This document shows, piece by piece, positions 51,901-62,785 of a DNA stretch of 64,000 nt. Position numbers and translations under genes: made by a program. Numbering within the stretch: the first letter of the stretch is position 1; every line of letters begins with the position of its first letter. This DNA is from Zoogloea oleivorans (lineage in GTDB: Bacteria > Pseudomonadota > Gammaproteobacteria > Burkholderiales > Rhodocyclaceae). The stretch is from assembly GCF_008107625.1 (NCBI RefSeq), contig NZ_SDKK01000015.1:1-64000 (forward strand). The letters run 5' to 3'. The notes below the pieces were generated by a model. The model saw only the letters and a program-made list of their open reading frames with translations. It had not been told where the DNA came from and ran no database searches.

Positions 51901-54754
51901 CGCTGTGCCCACGACCGCCAGACTCCCGCTCGACTTCGCTCGACGGCTTCCATTCAAGCAGCCCGCGGTGACTGACGTGCATGCGCCACACCGTGCGCAG
52001 GATCGCATCCAGACTGAAGGAGGCTTCGTAGGGCAGGCAGGCCAGCTCGAAAGCCACCTGCGTGAAATGACGCCGGGTCGTGCGGGCAACGGCCGCCAGA
52101 TGCTGCCGCCACAGCACCTCGGCCGGCTTGCGCAGCAGATCGAGCAGGCTGCCACACAGGGACGGCAGCAGCAGGATGCCGATCACCGAAGCCGTCCACA
52201 GGCCGCTGGCGTCAAGCACCGCCCAGCCAGTCAGGAACAACAGGGTCAGCGCGGTCGGGACGAGGCTGCGCCGCAGGTTGTCGACGAGCTTCCACTGGGA
52301 CAGTGCCGACAGGGGGTTGGCCAGTCGCTCGGCATCCATGCCGGGAACCCGGCGCAGCAGCCAGCCGGCCAGTTGCCAGTCACCGCGAATCCAGCGGTGA
52401 CGACGGCTCACGTCGGCGCTGTAGCGGGCCGGATAATCCTCGAAGAGCAGGCCGTCGCTGAGCAGCCCGGCCCGGGCGTAGCAGCCTTCCAGCAGGTCAT
52501 GGCTGAGGATGCGGTTGTCGGGGAAGCAGCCGCCGAGGGATTGCTCGAAAGCCTCCACGTCGTAGATACCCTTGCCGATGAAGGAGCCCTCACCGAACAC
52601 GTCCTGATACACGTCCGAAACGGCCCGGGTGTAGGGGTCGATGCCCGGCTCGCCGCCGTACAGGCGGGCGTAGCGGGAACGGCTGGTGCCCGGCAGGCTG
52701 ATCGCCACCCTGGGTTGCAGAATGCCGTAGCCCTCCACCACCCGGCGCTTTTCCGGGTCGTAGAGCGGGCGGTTCAGCGGGTGCGCCATGGCGCCGACAA
52801 AATGTCGCGCCGCATCCCGCGGGAGCTGGGTGTCCGTATCCAGCGTGATCACGTACTTCACGCCGGAGAGCACCGCCGTATCGCCCTCAATCAGCGCAAA
52901 GCCGGCTCGGCCAGCGCCGCGCAGCAAGGCGTTCAGGTCGGCGAGCTTGCCGCGCTTTCTCTCGCACCCCATCCACGCCTGCTCGCGGGGGTTCCATTGG
53001 CGCGGGCGGTGGAACAGGAAAAAGATGTCGAATTCGGCCGGGGCGTACTTGTCATTGAGCGCCGCGATCCCGGCGCGGGCCAGGTCGACCAGCGCGGCAT
53101 CGCCGGGAAGCGACTCCTGCTGCGCATCGAGAAAATCGGTGAGCAGCGCGAAGTGCAGGCAGGCATCCCGATTGGCCAGAAAGCGCACCTCCAGCGCCTC
53201 GACGAGCCCCTCGATACTGGCGGCGCCGGTGAGCATGGTCGGAACCACCACCAGCGTGCGCGACGACGCGGCGATGCCCTCGGAAAAATCCATCCGCGGC
53301 AACGGGCGCGGCGTCACCAGCAGGGTCGCCAGCCAGTTCACCAGCGCCACTGCCAGCTGGCTGCCGGCCAGCACCGCCAGCAAACCAACCGGAACCAGCG
53401 CCCACACGGGCAGCCCGAGTGCCAGGGCCGGCCAGAGCAAGCCGCCAGCCACCACCGCCGTCAGCAACGCGATGGCGCCCAGATAAAGGAACAGCGGGCT
53501 GCGAGCAGCCGCCCGGCGCAACACATCGACGCTGCCGGGACGCACCTCGGCGGCGGCCTCCAGCGCGGGCAAGCCCTTGTCGATCAGGTAGTAGCCCACG
53601 TGTGCGGTCCTGCCGCCAGCCCCCCGGGCACCGGCCCGGGCCAGGTCTACGGCCTGGCGGGCCACCTGCTCCTCGCTCATCCGGCCCTTCCGGGCAATGG
53701 CCTCGGTAGCGTGGCGATAGCGGTCGCGGGTAGCGAAATCCATCCGGCCATAAATGCCCTCCGGGTCGCCAAGCAGGGTCTGCTCGACGAGGCTCAGGGA
53801 CTCAACGAAATCCCGCCAGTCCATCGCCCCCAGCACCCGCAGACTGCCAATGCTGTTGCTGATCGACACCTGGTCGGCCGCTTGCTGCTGGTTCTCCGAC
53901 TGCACCAGTTGTTCGGTGGTCAGGCCCGACTGGGCCAGCTGCTGCTCGACCCAGGTCAGCGGCAGGGCCAGCGCAGGCCCCCTGCCCTGCAGGCGCCGGG
54001 CCAGTTCGGCCACAAAGGCGCTGGCCATCGGCGGCTCCGAACGCACCATGTCGGCAACCACCAGGATCAGGCTCTTGGCATCCGTCTCGACGGTCTCGGC
54101 CATGCGATCGGCCCACGAGTCGGCCAGCTCCCGCTCGATCCAGCCGGCGGCAATGCGCACGCTGACCCGCCGGAGGTTCTCGATGACGGCCAGCCGCAGC
54201 ATGATCGGGATCGCCCACAACTCGCCCAGCTTGAGCGGCGCGACGCTCTGGTAGGCGGCGACAAAGCGCGCCAGGCTTTCGGCATCCACCCGCCCGTCCC
54301 CGTGGGCAACGGTTTCCAGCGCAATGTCGTAAACCCGCGGACGCCCGGCCGAAGGGCCTGCGACAGCGTCCTCCAGACGCGGCAATTCGCGGCTGTAGCC
54401 CTTGGGCAGCAGCCGCTTGGCCATGCGGATCTGTTCTTCGATGAGATAGAAATTGTCGAGCAGCCATTCGCCGGCCGGCACGATCCGGCGGCTGTCGGCC
54501 ACCGCCCGGGTAAGCAGCTTGCACACATCGACGAGGATGCTTTCGTTCTCGGCCAGGCGCGCCAGCAAAAGGTCCGGGCCCCGCTCCGGAGCCAGGGTGT
54601 GGGAAGCAGCCAGCACCTTGCCGTGCATGGCCATCTGGTCGGCACTGAACAGCTCGGAGCGCAGCGGGGGTTCTTCATCACGGAAAGCCTGCGGCCATCC
54701 GCTGCCGGGAAACCAGGTCCGAAACGGTCGATCAGGATTAGCCAGGGTTGCCAC
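45995..54754 (-). CDS. ndvB: Cyclic beta-1,2-glucan synthase (NdvB/ChvB-like)
   Basis: This 2,919-residue inner-membrane enzyme should polymerise and cyclise beta-1,2-glucan for the periplasm. The N-terminal soluble part is followed by membrane segments (for example [22 protein letters not shown]) and a GT84 domain with [17 protein letters not shown] near residue 640 and [17 protein letters not shown]. The C-terminal half has two glycosyltransferase-36/GH94-like regions, with [34 protein letters not shown] and [11 protein letters not shown] (near 2,605). GTG 54754 was chosen because GGAAGGA lies just before it; a longer frame would cover the promoter. It has its own strong regulon promoter. 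Confidence 0.9.
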   Translation of the reverse strand: MATLANPDRPFRTWFPGSGWPQAFRDEEPPLRSELFSADQMAMHGKVLAASHTLAPERGPDLLLARLAENESILVDVCKLLTRAVADSRRIVPAGEWLLDNFYLIEEQIRMAKRLLPKGYSRELPRLEDAVAGPSAGRPRVYDIALETVAHGDGRVDAESLARFVAAYQSVAPLKLGELWAIPIMLRLAVIENLRRVSVRIAAGWIERELADSWADRMAETVETDAKSLILVVADMVRSEPPMASAFVAELARRLQGRGPALALPLTWVEQQLAQSGLTTEQLVQSENQQQAADQVSISNSIGSLRVLGAMDWRDFVESLSLVEQTLLGDPEGIYGRMDFATRDRYRHATEAIARKGRMSEEQVARQAVDLARAGARGAGGRTAHVGYYLIDKGLPALEAAAEVRPGSVDVLRRAAARSPLFLYLGAIALLTAVVAGGLLWPALALGLPVWALVPVGLLAVLAGSQLAVALVNWLATLLVTPRPLPRMDFSEGIAASSRTLVVVPTMLTGAASIEGLVEALEVRFLANRDACLHFALLTDFLDAQQESLPGDAALVDLARAGIAALNDKYAPAEFDIFFLFHRPRQWNPREQAWMGCERKRGKLADLNALLRGAGRAGFALIEGDTAVLSGVKYVITLDTDTQLPRDAARHFVGAMAHPLNRPLYDPEKRRVVEGYGILQPRVAISLPGTSRSRYARLYGGEPGIDPYTRAVSDVYQDVFGEGSFIGKGIYDVEAFEQSLGGCFPDNRILSHDLLEGCYARAGLLSDGLLFEDYPARYSADVSRRHRWIRGDWQLAGWLLRRVPGMDAERLANPLSALSQWKLVDNLRRSLVPTALTLLFLTGWAVLDASGLWTASVIGILLLPSLCGSLLDLLRKPAEVLWRQHLAAVARTTRRHFTQVAFELACLPYEASFSLDAILRTVWRMHVSHRGLLEWKPSSEVERESGGRGHSDFAASWRAMSVAPAIASLAALGLALFHPASLLVAAPVLLLWFSAPAVAWWISSPLTLRKALLTLEQTLFLRALARRTWRFFDTFVGPADNWLPPDNYQEYRVASVAHRTSPTNMGLALLANLSAYDFGYIPLGLLVTRTANTLASMEGLERYRGHFYNWYDTQTLQPLSPLYVSTVDSGNLAGHLLTLRAGLDVLADDRILLPRLFSGLSDTLVILEDAMGNPLVDFWKALESASTAAPATLAAARATLDRLSTCAVGVVAQTRGRLEVGDDTSPAIEAHRWAQALHQQVQDAVDELTFLAPWLSLPASPRGLDVLLASLAGQVGIPTLRGLARLDALLCPQIRQHLDGEVTDVQRAWLTDLLRVTAEGCSRARERLAVIDGLAGHAGELARMEYDFLFDKTRHLLTIGYNVPERRVDSSCYDLLASEARLASFVAIAQGELPKESWFALGRLLTSAGGEPVLLSWSGSMFEYLMPMLVMPTYDNTLLDQTCKAAVARQIEYGRQRGVPWGMSESAYNTVDAQLNYQYRAFGVPGLGLKRGLAEDLVIAPYATVLALMVAPEAACRNLQRMAAEGFMGKYGFFEAVDYTPARQRRGQARVPVRAFMAHHQGMSLLALAYQVLDRPMQRRFESDRSFQAVMLLLQERIPRATVLFSHSAEISELRSRAADMETPIRIFDSPDTPIPEIQLLSNGRYHVMLTNAGGGYSRWKDLAVTRWREDGTCDSQGSFCYVKDVTSGLYWSTAHQPTLRRPSCYEAIFSEGRAEFRRRDSVSDEGSGGDIETYTEIVVSPEDDIELRRVRITNRTRLHREVEVTSYAEVVIAPAAADAMHPAFSKLFVQTEALAGQGAILCMRRPRSAGEPTPRMLHLMAVHGADAGTVSWETDRARFIGRTRSTAEPLAMDQAGPLSGTVGAVLDPIVAIRQRVVLAPEQSVTIDIVSGMADTRELAVGLVDKYQDRHLADRVFDLAWTHSQVELQQINAVEADAQLYARLAASVLHANASLRADPALLIKNRRGQSGLWGYAISGDLPIVLLQIGDAANIDLVRQLVQAHSYWRLKGLVADLVIWNEDHAGYRQRLQDQIVGLIASGIGASVIDRPGGIFVRSSEQISAEDRLLFQSVARVVIIDSQGSLVEQLDRRGLPDVRMPRFVPTRRHRPEFTVSDSTEATAGLLLFNGLGGFAPDGSEYVMALAPEQTTPAPWANVLANPHFGTLISESGMAYTWSENAHEFRLTPWDNDPLCDAGGEALYLRDEESGHLWSPTPLPIRAATPCVIRHGFGYSVFETRSDGIVSELTVFVAMDASVKFSVLKLRNESGRPRRLSATGYVAWVLGDLREKSAMHVSTEIAPRSGALFARNPYSTEFAGRVAFFDVDDPLRTVTGDRAEFIGRNGSLQDPAALRRTALSGKVGAGLDPCAAIQVDFELADGQAHEVVFRLGVGRDGDDAGKLVQRFRGMPATRSALDAVRQFWRHTLGAVQVETPDPALNVLANGWLIYQTLACRLWARGGYYQSGGAFGFRDQLQDAMALVHTVPGLVREHLLLCASRQFVDGDVQHWWHPPSGRGVRTRCSDDFLWLPLAVCRYVNTLGDTGVLDEVLPFLDGRPVNPEDDSYYDQPARSAESASLYEHCVRAIRRGIRQVGEHGLPLMGSGDWNDGMSRVGIAGKGESVWLGFFLCAVLRDFVGIARAHGDAGFASVCVEEYERLRQSIEMHGWDGAWYRRAYFDDGTLLGSAQGTECRIDSVSQSWAVLSGAGDGARAHMAMQAVGEHLVRSGDGLVQLLDPPFDSAALDPGYIRGYIPGVRENGGQYTHAAVWAAMAFAELGEPEQAWALLRLIAPTNHTRSAQGVAVYKVEPYVIAGDVYALAPHVGRGGWSWHTGAAGWTYRLLMESLIGLRREGNVLHLAPRLPAEWPTLTIDYRFRETVFHIVVSRRVPGTAASMTVDGVACLALAIPLVDDQREHQVEVNV

Positions 54755-54873
54755 GCGATTCCTTCCGCAGTGTCGCCATGGAACGGCTGACGATGGACCG
54801 GGGCACCGCGCAAACCGCGGCAGGCGTGCACAACCCGCCTTAAAACAACGGGCCGTGGCAAAACCTCGCCAAC

Positions 54874-54915
54874 AGCCTATCCGTTCATGCCGAACGGGTC
54901 GGTGCGATGGCACAC
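54874..54915 (-). promoter_or_regulatory. Regulon promoter of ndvB
   Basis: The minus strand has GTGTG-CCAT-CGCAC followed by CGAC (54915-54898), centred exactly 29.5 bp before TAGGCT (54879-54874). Inferred transcription starts near 54867, giving an untranslated leader of about 113 bases. A separate dyad for the divergent lipoprotein genes lies 49 bp away centre to centre. Confidence 0.72.
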
Positions 54916-54950
54916 ACAGGAATGGCCGGCAGCACTGCCATAACAATCAT

Positions 54951-54993
54951 GTGCGCCACCGCACCGACCCGCCCCCCCGCCTCACCCCATGCT
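54951..54993 (+). promoter_or_regulatory. Regulon promoter of the DUF4398-OmpA unit
   Basis: GTGCG-CCAC-CGCAC followed by CGAC (54951-54968) is centred 30.5 bp before CATGCT (54988-54993). The first 19 bases are identical to the copy at 56637. The rest of this 341-bp gap, 54994-55096, includes a CCCCAT/TGGGGT hairpin and nothing else I can assign. Confidence 0.68.
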
Positions 54994-55096
54994 TTTGGGG
55001 TGCAGCTCTGCTGCGGTGCTTACCTCACACACCGCGAGTCTCGCCCCCTGGGTGCTCGCGCCAATCCCCCCAATCACTCAAGAAATGGAACTGACC

Positions 55097-55498
55097 ATGA
55101 AAACCACAAGCAACTGGAGATCCAGCCCCGACATGCGCAGGATCGGACTGTCGGCCCTGATCGCCGGCACCTCCTTCCTGATGGCCGCCTGTGCCAGCAC
55201 ACCGGCCCCCACCGAGCAAATGGCGGTGTCGGGCGCCGCCGTGACGCGTGCCGCTGGCGCCGGTGGCACCGAAATGGCCCCGGCAGAAATGCAGACCGCC
55301 CGCGAAAAACTCGACCGCGCCAAGCTGGCGATGAGCAAGGAAGACTACGACACCGCCCGCAACCTCGCCGAAGAAGCCCAGGTCGATGCCCAGCTGGCAG
55401 AGGCCAAGGCCCGCTCCGGCAAGGCCCGCAAGGCCGCCGACGAATTGCAGGAAGGCATCCGGGTTCTGCGTGAAGAACTCAATCGCAAAACCAAGTAA
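55097..55498 (+). CDS. DUF4398 lipoprotein
   Basis: This 133-residue lipoprotein (signal IGLSALIAGTSFLMAAC, lipobox MAAC) has a DUF4398-type helical domain. EMQTAREKLDRAKLAMSKEDYDTARNLAEEAQVDAQLAEAKARSGKARKAADELQEGIRVLREEL forms a long coiled coil of TPR-like pattern. The family usually accompanies an OmpA-like partner, which follows here after 23 bp. The ATG at 55097 was preferred over that at 55085 because it has the better ribosome binding site spacing. It probably spans the envelope between outer membrane and peptidoglycan. Confidence 0.85.
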   Translation: MKTTSNWRSSPDMRRIGLSALIAGTSFLMAACASTPAPTEQMAVSGAAVTRAAGAGGTEMAPAEMQTAREKLDRAKLAMSKEDYDTARNLAEEAQVDAQLAEAKARSGKARKAADELQEGIRVLREELNRKTK

Positions 55499-55521
55499 CC
55501 AAGCATTCAAAGGATCCGACC

Positions 55522-56370
55522 ATGACCGAACACAAGCTCTTTGCCATGACGCTCATTGCCCTGGCAACGCTGGCCGGCTGCTCCTCGCAGCCCGCCAAAA
55601 ACGTGCAGCTGGACCAGGCACGCACCGACTACCAGGCCGCCCAGGCCAATCCGCAGGCCCGCGATCTGGCCACCACTGAAATGAAGCAGGCCGGTGACGC
55701 CCTTAACCGGGCCAACGAAGCCTCGGCCCGCGGCGACAAGCCGGCCGATGTCGATCACCTCGCCTATCTGGCCAAGCAGCGGGTTGCCATTGCGCAGGAA
55801 ACCGGTGCCCAGAAGGCGGCGGAAGTTGCGGTTGGCGAGGCCGAGTCAGCCCGTGACAAGGTTCGTCTGGCCGCCCGTACCACCGAAGCCGACATGGCCA
55901 AGCAAAGTGCCAACGCCGCCCGTCTCGACACACAGGACGCCCAGGCCCGCAGTCGTCAGCTCGAAGCCCAGATCAGGGAGCTCAACGCCAAGCAAACGCC
56001 CCGCGGCTTGGTCATCACCATCGGCGACGTACTGTTCGACACCGACAAGGCCGAACTCAAGTCCGGCAGCCTGCGCAACATGGAAAAGCTGGTGAGCTTT
56101 CTGAAGGAAAACCCCCAGCGCAAGGCGATCGTCGAAGGATTCACCGACAGCACCGGCAGCGACAGCCATAACCAGGAACTCTCCAGCCTCCGTGCCAGCG
56201 CTGTTCGTGGCGCCCTGGTGGAGATGGGCATCGGCAGCGAGCGCATCGACGCCCACGGCTACGGCGAAGCCTACCCGGTGGCCAGCAACGGCAACGCCAG
56301 TGGCCGCCAGATGAATCGCCGGGTCGAGATCGTTCTGTCGGACGACAGCGGCCGCATCCCCTCCCGCTGA
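55522..56370 (+). CDS. OmpA-domain lipoprotein with DUF4398 region
   Basis: This 282-residue lipoprotein (lipobox LAGC in LIALATLAGC) has a DUF4398-like helical segment (residues 30-160: TDYQAAQANPQARDLATTEMKQAGDALNRANEA) and then an OmpA C-terminal domain. That domain has GDVLFDTDKAELKSGSLRNMEKL, VEGFTDSTGSDSHNQELSSLRASAVRGALVEMG and GYGEAYPVASNGNASGRQMNRRVEI, which binds peptidoglycan diaminopimelate. Together with the preceding protein it likely strengthens the cell envelope under stress. A pair of terminator hairpins follows the stop. Confidence 0.9.
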   Translation: MTEHKLFAMTLIALATLAGCSSQPAKNVQLDQARTDYQAAQANPQARDLATTEMKQAGDALNRANEASARGDKPADVDHLAYLAKQRVAIAQETGAQKAAEVAVGEAESARDKVRLAARTTEADMAKQSANAARLDTQDAQARSRQLEAQIRELNAKQTPRGLVITIGDVLFDTDKAELKSGSLRNMEKLVSFLKENPQRKAIVEGFTDSTGSDSHNQELSSLRASAVRGALVEMGIGSERIDAHGYGEAYPVASNGNASGRQMNRRVEIVLSDDSGRIPSR

Positions 56371-56375
56371 ACAAC

Positions 56376-56444
56376 CCAGCGTCCCGAAGCATCGGGACGC
56401 TGGAAAGCAAAAAGCCCAACCACCGAAGTGATTGGGCTTTTTGC
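56376..56444. terminator. Tandem bidirectional terminator hairpins
   Basis: CCAGCGTCCCGAAGCATCGG pairs into a stem of ten bases closing at 56403. A second stem, GCAAAAAGCCCAA with TTGGGCTTTTTGC (56407-56444), has A and T tracts on either side. It stops the OmpA transcript on the plus strand and the tRNA transcript on the minus strand. Confidence 0.88.
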
Positions 56445-56451
56445 TTAATTG

Positions 56452-56527
<76 letters not shown>

Positions 56528-56540
56528 TCAGAGAAAGAGA

Positions 56541-56569
56541 ATATTAAACGTTGTCACGACTTGCGTCAA
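56541..56569 (-). promoter_or_regulatory. Sigma-70 promoter of the initiator tRNA
   Basis: On the minus strand a -35 TTGACG (56569-56564) and a -10 TAATAT (56546-56541) are separated by 17 bp, close to consensus, and the tRNA 5' end lies 14 bp downstream of the -10. Confidence 0.85.
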
Positions 56570-56636
56570 GTTTATTTTGCGCCGCACAAAAACAGCCGCT
56601 CAGACGCACCCGTTTACGAATGCGCCCCACAGTTCC

Positions 56637-56678
56637 GTGCGCCACCGCACCGACCGTGCCCGCCCGACGATCCATACT
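56637..56678 (+). promoter_or_regulatory. Regulon promoter of the small membrane protein gene
   Basis: The perfect dyad GTGCG-CCAC-CGCAC followed by CGAC (56637-56654) is centred 29.5 bp before CATACT (56673-56678), which continues TTGAACTATG. It is the best match to the shared consensus and is identical over 19 bases to the site at 54951. Inferred transcription starts about 84 bp before the ATG at 56769. Confidence 0.75.
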
Positions 56679-56768
56679 TGAACTATGCAGACAAGTCAGG
56701 CCGATACGCGAGATCCGATCGCGTTGAACACGGGACCGACCCGAAAGCACCCGATAACGGAGGATTCC

Positions 56769-56918
56769 ATGCTCTACACCATTGCCGTCGTACTACTTGT
56801 CCTGTGGCTCCTTGGTCTTGTCACATCCACCACCATGGGAGGCTTCATCCACATCCTGCTGGTCATCGCCATCGTCGTCGTGTTGCTGCGAGTCATCAGC
56901 GGACGCCGCGTTTTATAG
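56769..56918 (+). CDS. Small two-helix membrane protein (DUF5670/lmo0937 type)
   Basis: This 49-residue protein begins MLYTIAVVLLVLWLLGLVTSTTMGGFIHILLVIAIVVVLLRVISGRR. It has the layout of the lmo0937/DUF5670 family: an N-terminal helix with a WLLG turn, a conserved Gly-Gly-Phe-Ile-His-Ile-Leu segment, and a basic C-terminus. The function is unknown but homologues are induced by stress in several bacteria. It has an optimal GGAGGA ribosome binding site and a strong regulon promoter. Confidence 0.88.
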   Translation: MLYTIAVVLLVLWLLGLVTSTTMGGFIHILLVIAIVVVLLRVISGRRVL

Positions 56919-56969
56919 GGTGTCCCGGCGGCCCCGGGTCTTGACAGACCGGGAGCCACCCTTTGGCGC

Positions 56970-58607
<1,638 letters not shown>

Positions 58608-58660
58608 TCAAATGACTCCTGATTCTGGGGGGGGGATGTTCTGGTGGGGAATGCGGGGCC

Positions 58661-58951
58661 TCAGCCCTCGATGATGGCGATGACGTCTTCCTCGCGCAGC
58701 ACGAGGACGTCCTGGCCGTCGATCTTGACGGCCTGGCCGGCGTACTTGCCGAACAGCACCCGGTCGCCGGCCTTGACTACCAGCGGACGCAGCTCGCCAT
58801 TGGCCAGCAACCTGCCGTTGCCGATGGCGATGACTTCACCCTGATCGGGCTTCTCGCCGGCGCTGTCGGGGATGACGATGCCGCTGGCGGTGGTGCGCTC
58901 GGGCTCGGTGCGGGTAACGATGATCCGGTCGTAGAGCGGGCGGATGGCCAT
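58661..58951 (-). CDS. groES: GroES (10-kDa co-chaperonin)
   Basis: This 96-residue protein starts [44 protein letters not shown] and contains the mobile loop ([11 protein letters not shown]) and the C-terminal [15 protein letters not shown]. It caps the GroEL ring. The length and layout are standard. Its upstream region carries the CIRCE-like operator. Confidence 0.95.
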   Translation of the reverse strand: MAIRPLYDRIIVTRTEPERTTASGIVIPDSAGEKPDQGEVIAIGNGRLLANGELRPLVVKAGDRVLFGKYAGQAVKIDGQDVLVLREEDVIAIIEG

Positions 58952-59027
58952 TTTTCATTCTCTCCAGGCAGTGAGTGGGCGATCAGCCGGACGAGCCGGC
59001 CGTCCTCACTCCTTCGCAAAGTCGATG

Positions 59028-59054
59028 CCAGCACTCAACACCCTTGATTGCTAA
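59028..59054 (-). promoter_or_regulatory. CIRCE-like HrcA operator upstream of groES
   Basis: CCAGCACTC-N9-GATTGCTAA matches the CIRCE consensus TTAGCACTC-N9-GAGTGCTAA with the spacer length exact and three mismatches in the two arms. It lies about 77 bp upstream of groES, the normal position for HrcA-controlled chaperonin genes. Confidence 0.8.
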
Positions 59055-59422
59055 CAACTTTGCATTTCGGCATGCCTGCAGCGCTGTCTGCAGCGCAACA
59101 TCCGGATGCGCAGCGCTGATGCCCGGGCAGCAGAACGCCTTTCAATTCGACGCTTACCCGCCGGTCCGTCCATTCCTTTACGCGTGAAGCCGGATTCACC
59201 GAGCGGAACCGGGCCGCGCACAACAAAGAAATACTCACAAGCTTATTCCTTAATAATCAATCGACTAATGATCACAAGGGGAACCCTTTTGCGGAAAGGG
59301 TGTCGGATGGTATTGTCAGCAACATCAGGGCAGCAGCCATCGCCCACGTCCGACCCGTACTGAAACGCATCCGGCCTTTCAGGGAGCGCTTTAAAACGCA
59401 ACGCAACAAAAGATCCAGATCA
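59055..59422. other. Intergenic region before ribA
   Basis: This 368-bp stretch contains an AT-rich patch (59225-59285, with TTAATAATCAATCGACTAATGATC) that could hold the ribA promoter, and a CCCTTT-N5-AAAGGG hairpin near 59290. I looked for an FMN riboswitch and saw none of its conserved blocks. No regulon dyad occurs here. The right-hand side is GC-rich and without a supported gene. Confidence 0.5.
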
Positions 59423-60082
59423 ATGCCTACTTCGCCAGAGTCACCCCGTCATTCCGAATGGCTGGCTTCGACCGATTTGCCCACGTCGAACGGGGTATTT
59501 GCCATGCACGTCTTTCGCACCACCGCTCCCGATGCCACGCACAGCCATCAGGAACATGTGGCGCTGGTCTATGGGGATGTCACAGGCAAGGCCGGGTTGC
59601 CGGTGCGGGTGCATTCGGAATGCCTGACCGGGGAAGTGTTCGGTTCGCTCAAGTGCGACTGTCGAGACCAGCTCGACATGGCGCTCTCCGAAATCGTCCG
59701 CCTGGGCGCCGGCATGGTTTTGTATCTGCGCCAGGAAGGCCGGGGAATTGGCCTTTCCAACAAGGTCCGCGCTTATCACCTGCAGTCACGGGGATACGAC
59801 ACCGTCGATGCCAATAGAGTACTCGGCCTGCCGGACGATGCCCGTTCCTATGAAGTCGTACCCGAAATGCTCGCCCATTTCGATGTGCGCAGCATTCGCC
59901 TGATGACCAACAACCCCGACAAGCTCGCCAAACTGACCGCCCTGGGCGTGAAAGTCGATGACTGTCTCCCGGTCATTACCGAGCCCAACCAGCACTCCAT
60001 CGGCTATATCCAGACCAAGCGCCAACGCATGGGCCATGCCCTGCCGGAACTGGCCGAAGAAGAAGCGGTTCAAACGCGCTAA
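59423..60082 (+). CDS. ribA: GTP cyclohydrolase II
   Basis: This 219-residue enzyme opens GTP to 2,5-diamino-6-ribosylamino-4(3H)-pyrimidinone 5'-phosphate, formate and pyrophosphate. It has HSECLTGEVFGSLKCDCRDQLDMAL, which holds the three zinc-binding cysteines, followed by YLRQEGRGIGLSNKVRAYHLQSRGYDTVDANRVLGLPDDARSY with the catalytic Arg. It then has RLMTNNPDKLAKLTALGVKV. There is no DHBP synthase domain, so it is a stand-alone RibA. The ATG at 59423 gives a normal N-terminus. It is the first gene of the pteridine-like cluster but could also serve riboflavin synthesis. Confidence 0.92.
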   Translation: MPTSPESPRHSEWLASTDLPTSNGVFAMHVFRTTAPDATHSHQEHVALVYGDVTGKAGLPVRVHSECLTGEVFGSLKCDCRDQLDMALSEIVRLGAGMVLYLRQEGRGIGLSNKVRAYHLQSRGYDTVDANRVLGLPDDARSYEVVPEMLAHFDVRSIRLMTNNPDKLAKLTALGVKVDDCLPVITEPNQHSIGYIQTKRQRMGHALPELAEEEAVQTR

Positions 60083-60196
60083 GGTGAATGCCGGGTAACG
60101 CTATCCGGCCTGTCCCTGAATTGAAAGCCGGTTCGCCAATCCCGCGCCGGCACGCAGTCCTATTGACTCAGGATATTCCGGAAAGCTGACTGTCGC

Positions 60197-61975
60197 ATGG
60201 ATGGATCATTTGAAAATGCCGCCGGGCAGGCGCGCGCCCGCGTGGCACTGCGCTGGCGGCGCATCGGCTTTTCCGCACTGGTACTCGGCAGTTGTGCCGC
60301 ACTGCTGGGATTGATGGCGGCAACGCTATTTGTCGAAGCCCCCGACCCTGTCGGGATTGCCATGCTGCTGCTGTTCGCATTGACCTTGCCATGGACGACC
60401 ATCGGCTTCTGGAATGCGGTGATCGGCTTCTCGCTGATGACCTTCTGCCGTGATCCGGCAGGGCTGGTGGCGCCTCACCTGCGCAGCATTGGCGGCACCG
60501 AGAAGATCGCCAGCAGCACCGCCCTGCTGATCTGCATCCGCAATGAAGACACCGGGCGCCTGCAGCGCAATCTCGGCTGGATGCTCGAAGGGCTCGTTGC
60601 CAGTGGCGAGTCGCGCTGGTTTCACCTCTACATGCTCAGCGACAGCAACCAGGCCCCGATCATCGAAGATGAACAAAGGGTCGCCGCCGAGCTGTCGGCG
60701 CGCTTCGGGTCTGCGCTCAGCATCACCTATCGGCGCCGCGAAGAGAGCAGCGGCTTCAAGGCGGGCAACATCCGCGACTTTTGCGAACGCTGGGGATCGC
60801 TTCATCAATTTGCGATTGTCCTCGACGCCGACAGCGTGATGACGCCGGCGGCGATGCTGCGCCTTGTCCGCATCATGCAGGTTCAGCCGCACATCGGCAT
60901 TCTGCAGACGCTGGTCACCGGGCTGCCGAGCGCCAGCCCTTTCGCGCGCATCTTCCAGTTCGGAATGCGTCTCGGCATGCGCTCCTACACCCTGGGCGCA
61001 GCGAGCTGGCAGGGCGACTGCGGGCCCTACTGGGGCCACAACGCCATTCTCCGCATCGCCCCGTTCACCGAACACTGCCACCTGCCCGTGCTGCCCGGCA
61101 AACCCCCGCTCGGCGGCCACGTGTTGAGCCACGACCAGCTCGAAGCCGTGCTGATGCGCCGCGCCGGTTACGAAGTGCGGGTGCTGCCCGAAGAGAACGG
61201 CAGCTGGGAAGAAAACCCGCCGAGCCTGCCCGAATTCATCCGCCGCGACCTGCGCTGGTGCCAGGGCAACATGCAGTATTTCCACTTCCTGAGCCTGCCC
61301 CGCCTGCTCCCGGTAAGCCGCTGCCAACTCGGTCTGGCGATCGCCATGTACCTGGGCGCACCGGCCTGGCTGGGTCTCATGACGCTGGGCCTGCTGCGCC
61401 AGATGCCGATCCGGGCAGATCTTGGCGCACTGCTCTTCATCCTGACAATGGTCATGAGCTTCGCCCCCAAATTCGCCACCCTCGCCGACGTACTGGCGCG
61501 CAGCCCCTTGCGGCAGGCCTACGGGGGCACGGCGCGAATCCTCGTCAGCGCCTTCCTCGAAATGCTCTTCTCGATGCTGATCGCACCGATCTCCGCTGTC
61601 GCGGTCACGCTCTTCATGCTCGGCCTGCCCTTCGGCCGGGAGATGGGCTGGAGCACCCAGCAGCGGGATGCGGAGGGGATTCCCTTCGCACTGGCGGCCC
61701 GCCGGCTGTGGCTGCAGACGGTTCTGGGCTTCGTTTTCGCAGTGTGCTTCTGGCGGGTGGTGCCGGGCGCGGTGTGGCTGTGGGCGCCCTTTGTGCTCGG
61801 ACTCGCCGGCGCGATACCGCTGGCCATGGCCAGTGCCGATCCCCGCGTCGGCCGGGCGCTGGCCGCCGTTGGCCTGTGCCGCATTCCCGAAGAAGCACGG
61901 CTGCCCGCCGAGCCGGAATACGCCACCCTGTTCGCGCCTTGTGCCCCCTTGTCGCCGACAGGCGCCACTGAATGA
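60197..61975 (+). CDS. Short OpgH/MdoH-like membrane glucosyltransferase
   Basis: This 592-residue protein has the GT2 core and transmembrane layout of the OpgH (MdoH) glucan glucosyltransferase. Landmarks are CIRNEDTGRLQRNLGWMLEGL, VLDADSVMTPAAMLRLV, DCGPYWGHNAILRIAPFTEHCHLPVLPG, GGHVLSHDQLEAVLMRRAGYEVRVLPEENGSWEENPP and RRDLRWCQGNMQYF, the processivity motif. Two N-terminal and about five C-terminal membrane helices are visible. E. coli OpgH is about 850 residues, so this is a shortened form. The substrate is unknown: it might make a periplasmic glucan, or transfer sugar to a cluster product. It sits 114 bp after ribA. Confidence 0.85.
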   Translation: MDGSFENAAGQARARVALRWRRIGFSALVLGSCAALLGLMAATLFVEAPDPVGIAMLLLFALTLPWTTIGFWNAVIGFSLMTFCRDPAGLVAPHLRSIGGTEKIASSTALLICIRNEDTGRLQRNLGWMLEGLVASGESRWFHLYMLSDSNQAPIIEDEQRVAAELSARFGSALSITYRRREESSGFKAGNIRDFCERWGSLHQFAIVLDADSVMTPAAMLRLVRIMQVQPHIGILQTLVTGLPSASPFARIFQFGMRLGMRSYTLGAASWQGDCGPYWGHNAILRIAPFTEHCHLPVLPGKPPLGGHVLSHDQLEAVLMRRAGYEVRVLPEENGSWEENPPSLPEFIRRDLRWCQGNMQYFHFLSLPRLLPVSRCQLGLAIAMYLGAPAWLGLMTLGLLRQMPIRADLGALLFILTMVMSFAPKFATLADVLARSPLRQAYGGTARILVSAFLEMLFSMLIAPISAVAVTLFMLGLPFGREMGWSTQQRDAEGIPFALAARRLWLQTVLGFVFAVCFWRVVPGAVWLWAPFVLGLAGAIPLAMASADPRVGRALAAVGLCRIPEEARLPAEPEYATLFAPCAPLSPTGATE

Positions 61976-61990
61976 CGCCGGAACACACCC

Positions 61991-62785
61991 ATGCCCGAGA
62001 TTGAAGAGCGGGTGCGCCCAGCGCTGTCGCCCCGCGCAGACGACGCCCAGTGGCGGGCGCTGCTCGACGCGCGGGGCGAGCACATCCCGACCGATGCAGC
62101 CTGCCCGCTGCACGCCCTGTACGGACCGCTGTGTGCCGCGCGCCGCCACGGCCCCTTCGCGGTCGGACATCTGGCCCAAAGCCTTGACGGACGCATCGCC
62201 ACCAACAGCGGCGTGTCCCGCTGGCTGAGCGGCGCCGAAGACCTGCTCCACACACACCGCATGCGCGCGATTGCAGACGCGGTACTGGTAGGCGCCAACA
62301 CGGTGTTGCACGACGACCCGCAACTCACGGTGCGCTTGTGCGCCGGCACCAGCCCGGTGCGGGTGATCGTCGATCCCGAGCGGCGCCTGGATGGCAGCCA
62401 GCGCGTCTTTCACGACACCACCGCGCCAACCCTTGTTCTGGTGGCAGCCAACCTGGCCCACCCCGGCGAAGCACAGGGCGAGGCCGAAGTCGTCCCGGCT
62501 CCCCGCGGCGAAGGCGGCCTCGACCCCCGCGAAATCCGGCGCATCCTGGCCCGGCGCGGGCTGCCATGGCTGTTCATCGAAGGGGGTGGCGTGACGGTTT
62601 CCCGCTTTCTGGCAGCTGGCGCACTGGATCGCCTGCAGATCACGGTGGCACCGGTCATCCTCGGCTCGGGGCGGCCCAGCATCGTGCTGCCGGAAATCAC
62701 CGACCTGGGCGACAGCCTGCGGCCCCGCACACGGCGCTTCGTCTTTGGCGACGATGTCATGATCGAATGTGACTTTCATGGCTGA
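61991..62785 (+). CDS. RibD-type reductase (RibD_C/DHFR fold), no deaminase domain
   Basis: This 264-residue protein has an N-terminal helical extension of about 55 residues and then the RibD C-terminal reductase domain. The domain has [85 protein letters not shown] and [21 protein letters not shown]. The zinc deaminase domain of full-length RibD is missing. It may reduce the RibA product, as archaeal and fungal reductases do before deamination. It is 15 bp behind the glucosyltransferase and overlaps the next gene by eight bases. Confidence 0.87.
   Translation: MPEIEERVRPALSPRADDAQWRALLDARGEHIPTDAACPLHALYGPLCAARRHGPFAVGHLAQSLDGRIATNSGVSRWLSGAEDLLHTHRMRAIADAVLVGANTVLHDDPQLTVRLCAGTSPVRVIVDPERRLDGSQRVFHDTTAPTLVLVAANLAHPGEAQGEAEVVPAPRGEGGLDPREIRRILARRGLPWLFIEGGGVTVSRFLAAGALDRLQITVAPVILGSGRPSIVLPEITDLGDSLRPRTRRFVFGDDVMIECDFHG

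Noticed and set aside
51905-54790. 961-codon plus-strand frame opposite ndvB
   Set aside because: Composition-driven antisense frame; its translation is Gln/Arg/Ala-rich without domains, while the minus frame is a clear glucan synthase.
54994-55096. Additional small gene ahead of the DUF4398 lipoprotein
   Set aside because: No start with a ribosome binding site and no recognisable product; better explained as leader.
58625-58640. G-run between groES and groEL
   Set aside because: A short homopolymer in an intergenic gap, possibly a phase-variation site, but it lies outside coding and has no clear regulatory context.
59055-59422. FMN riboswitch before ribA
   Set aside because: None of the conserved blocks of the FMN aptamer can be seen.
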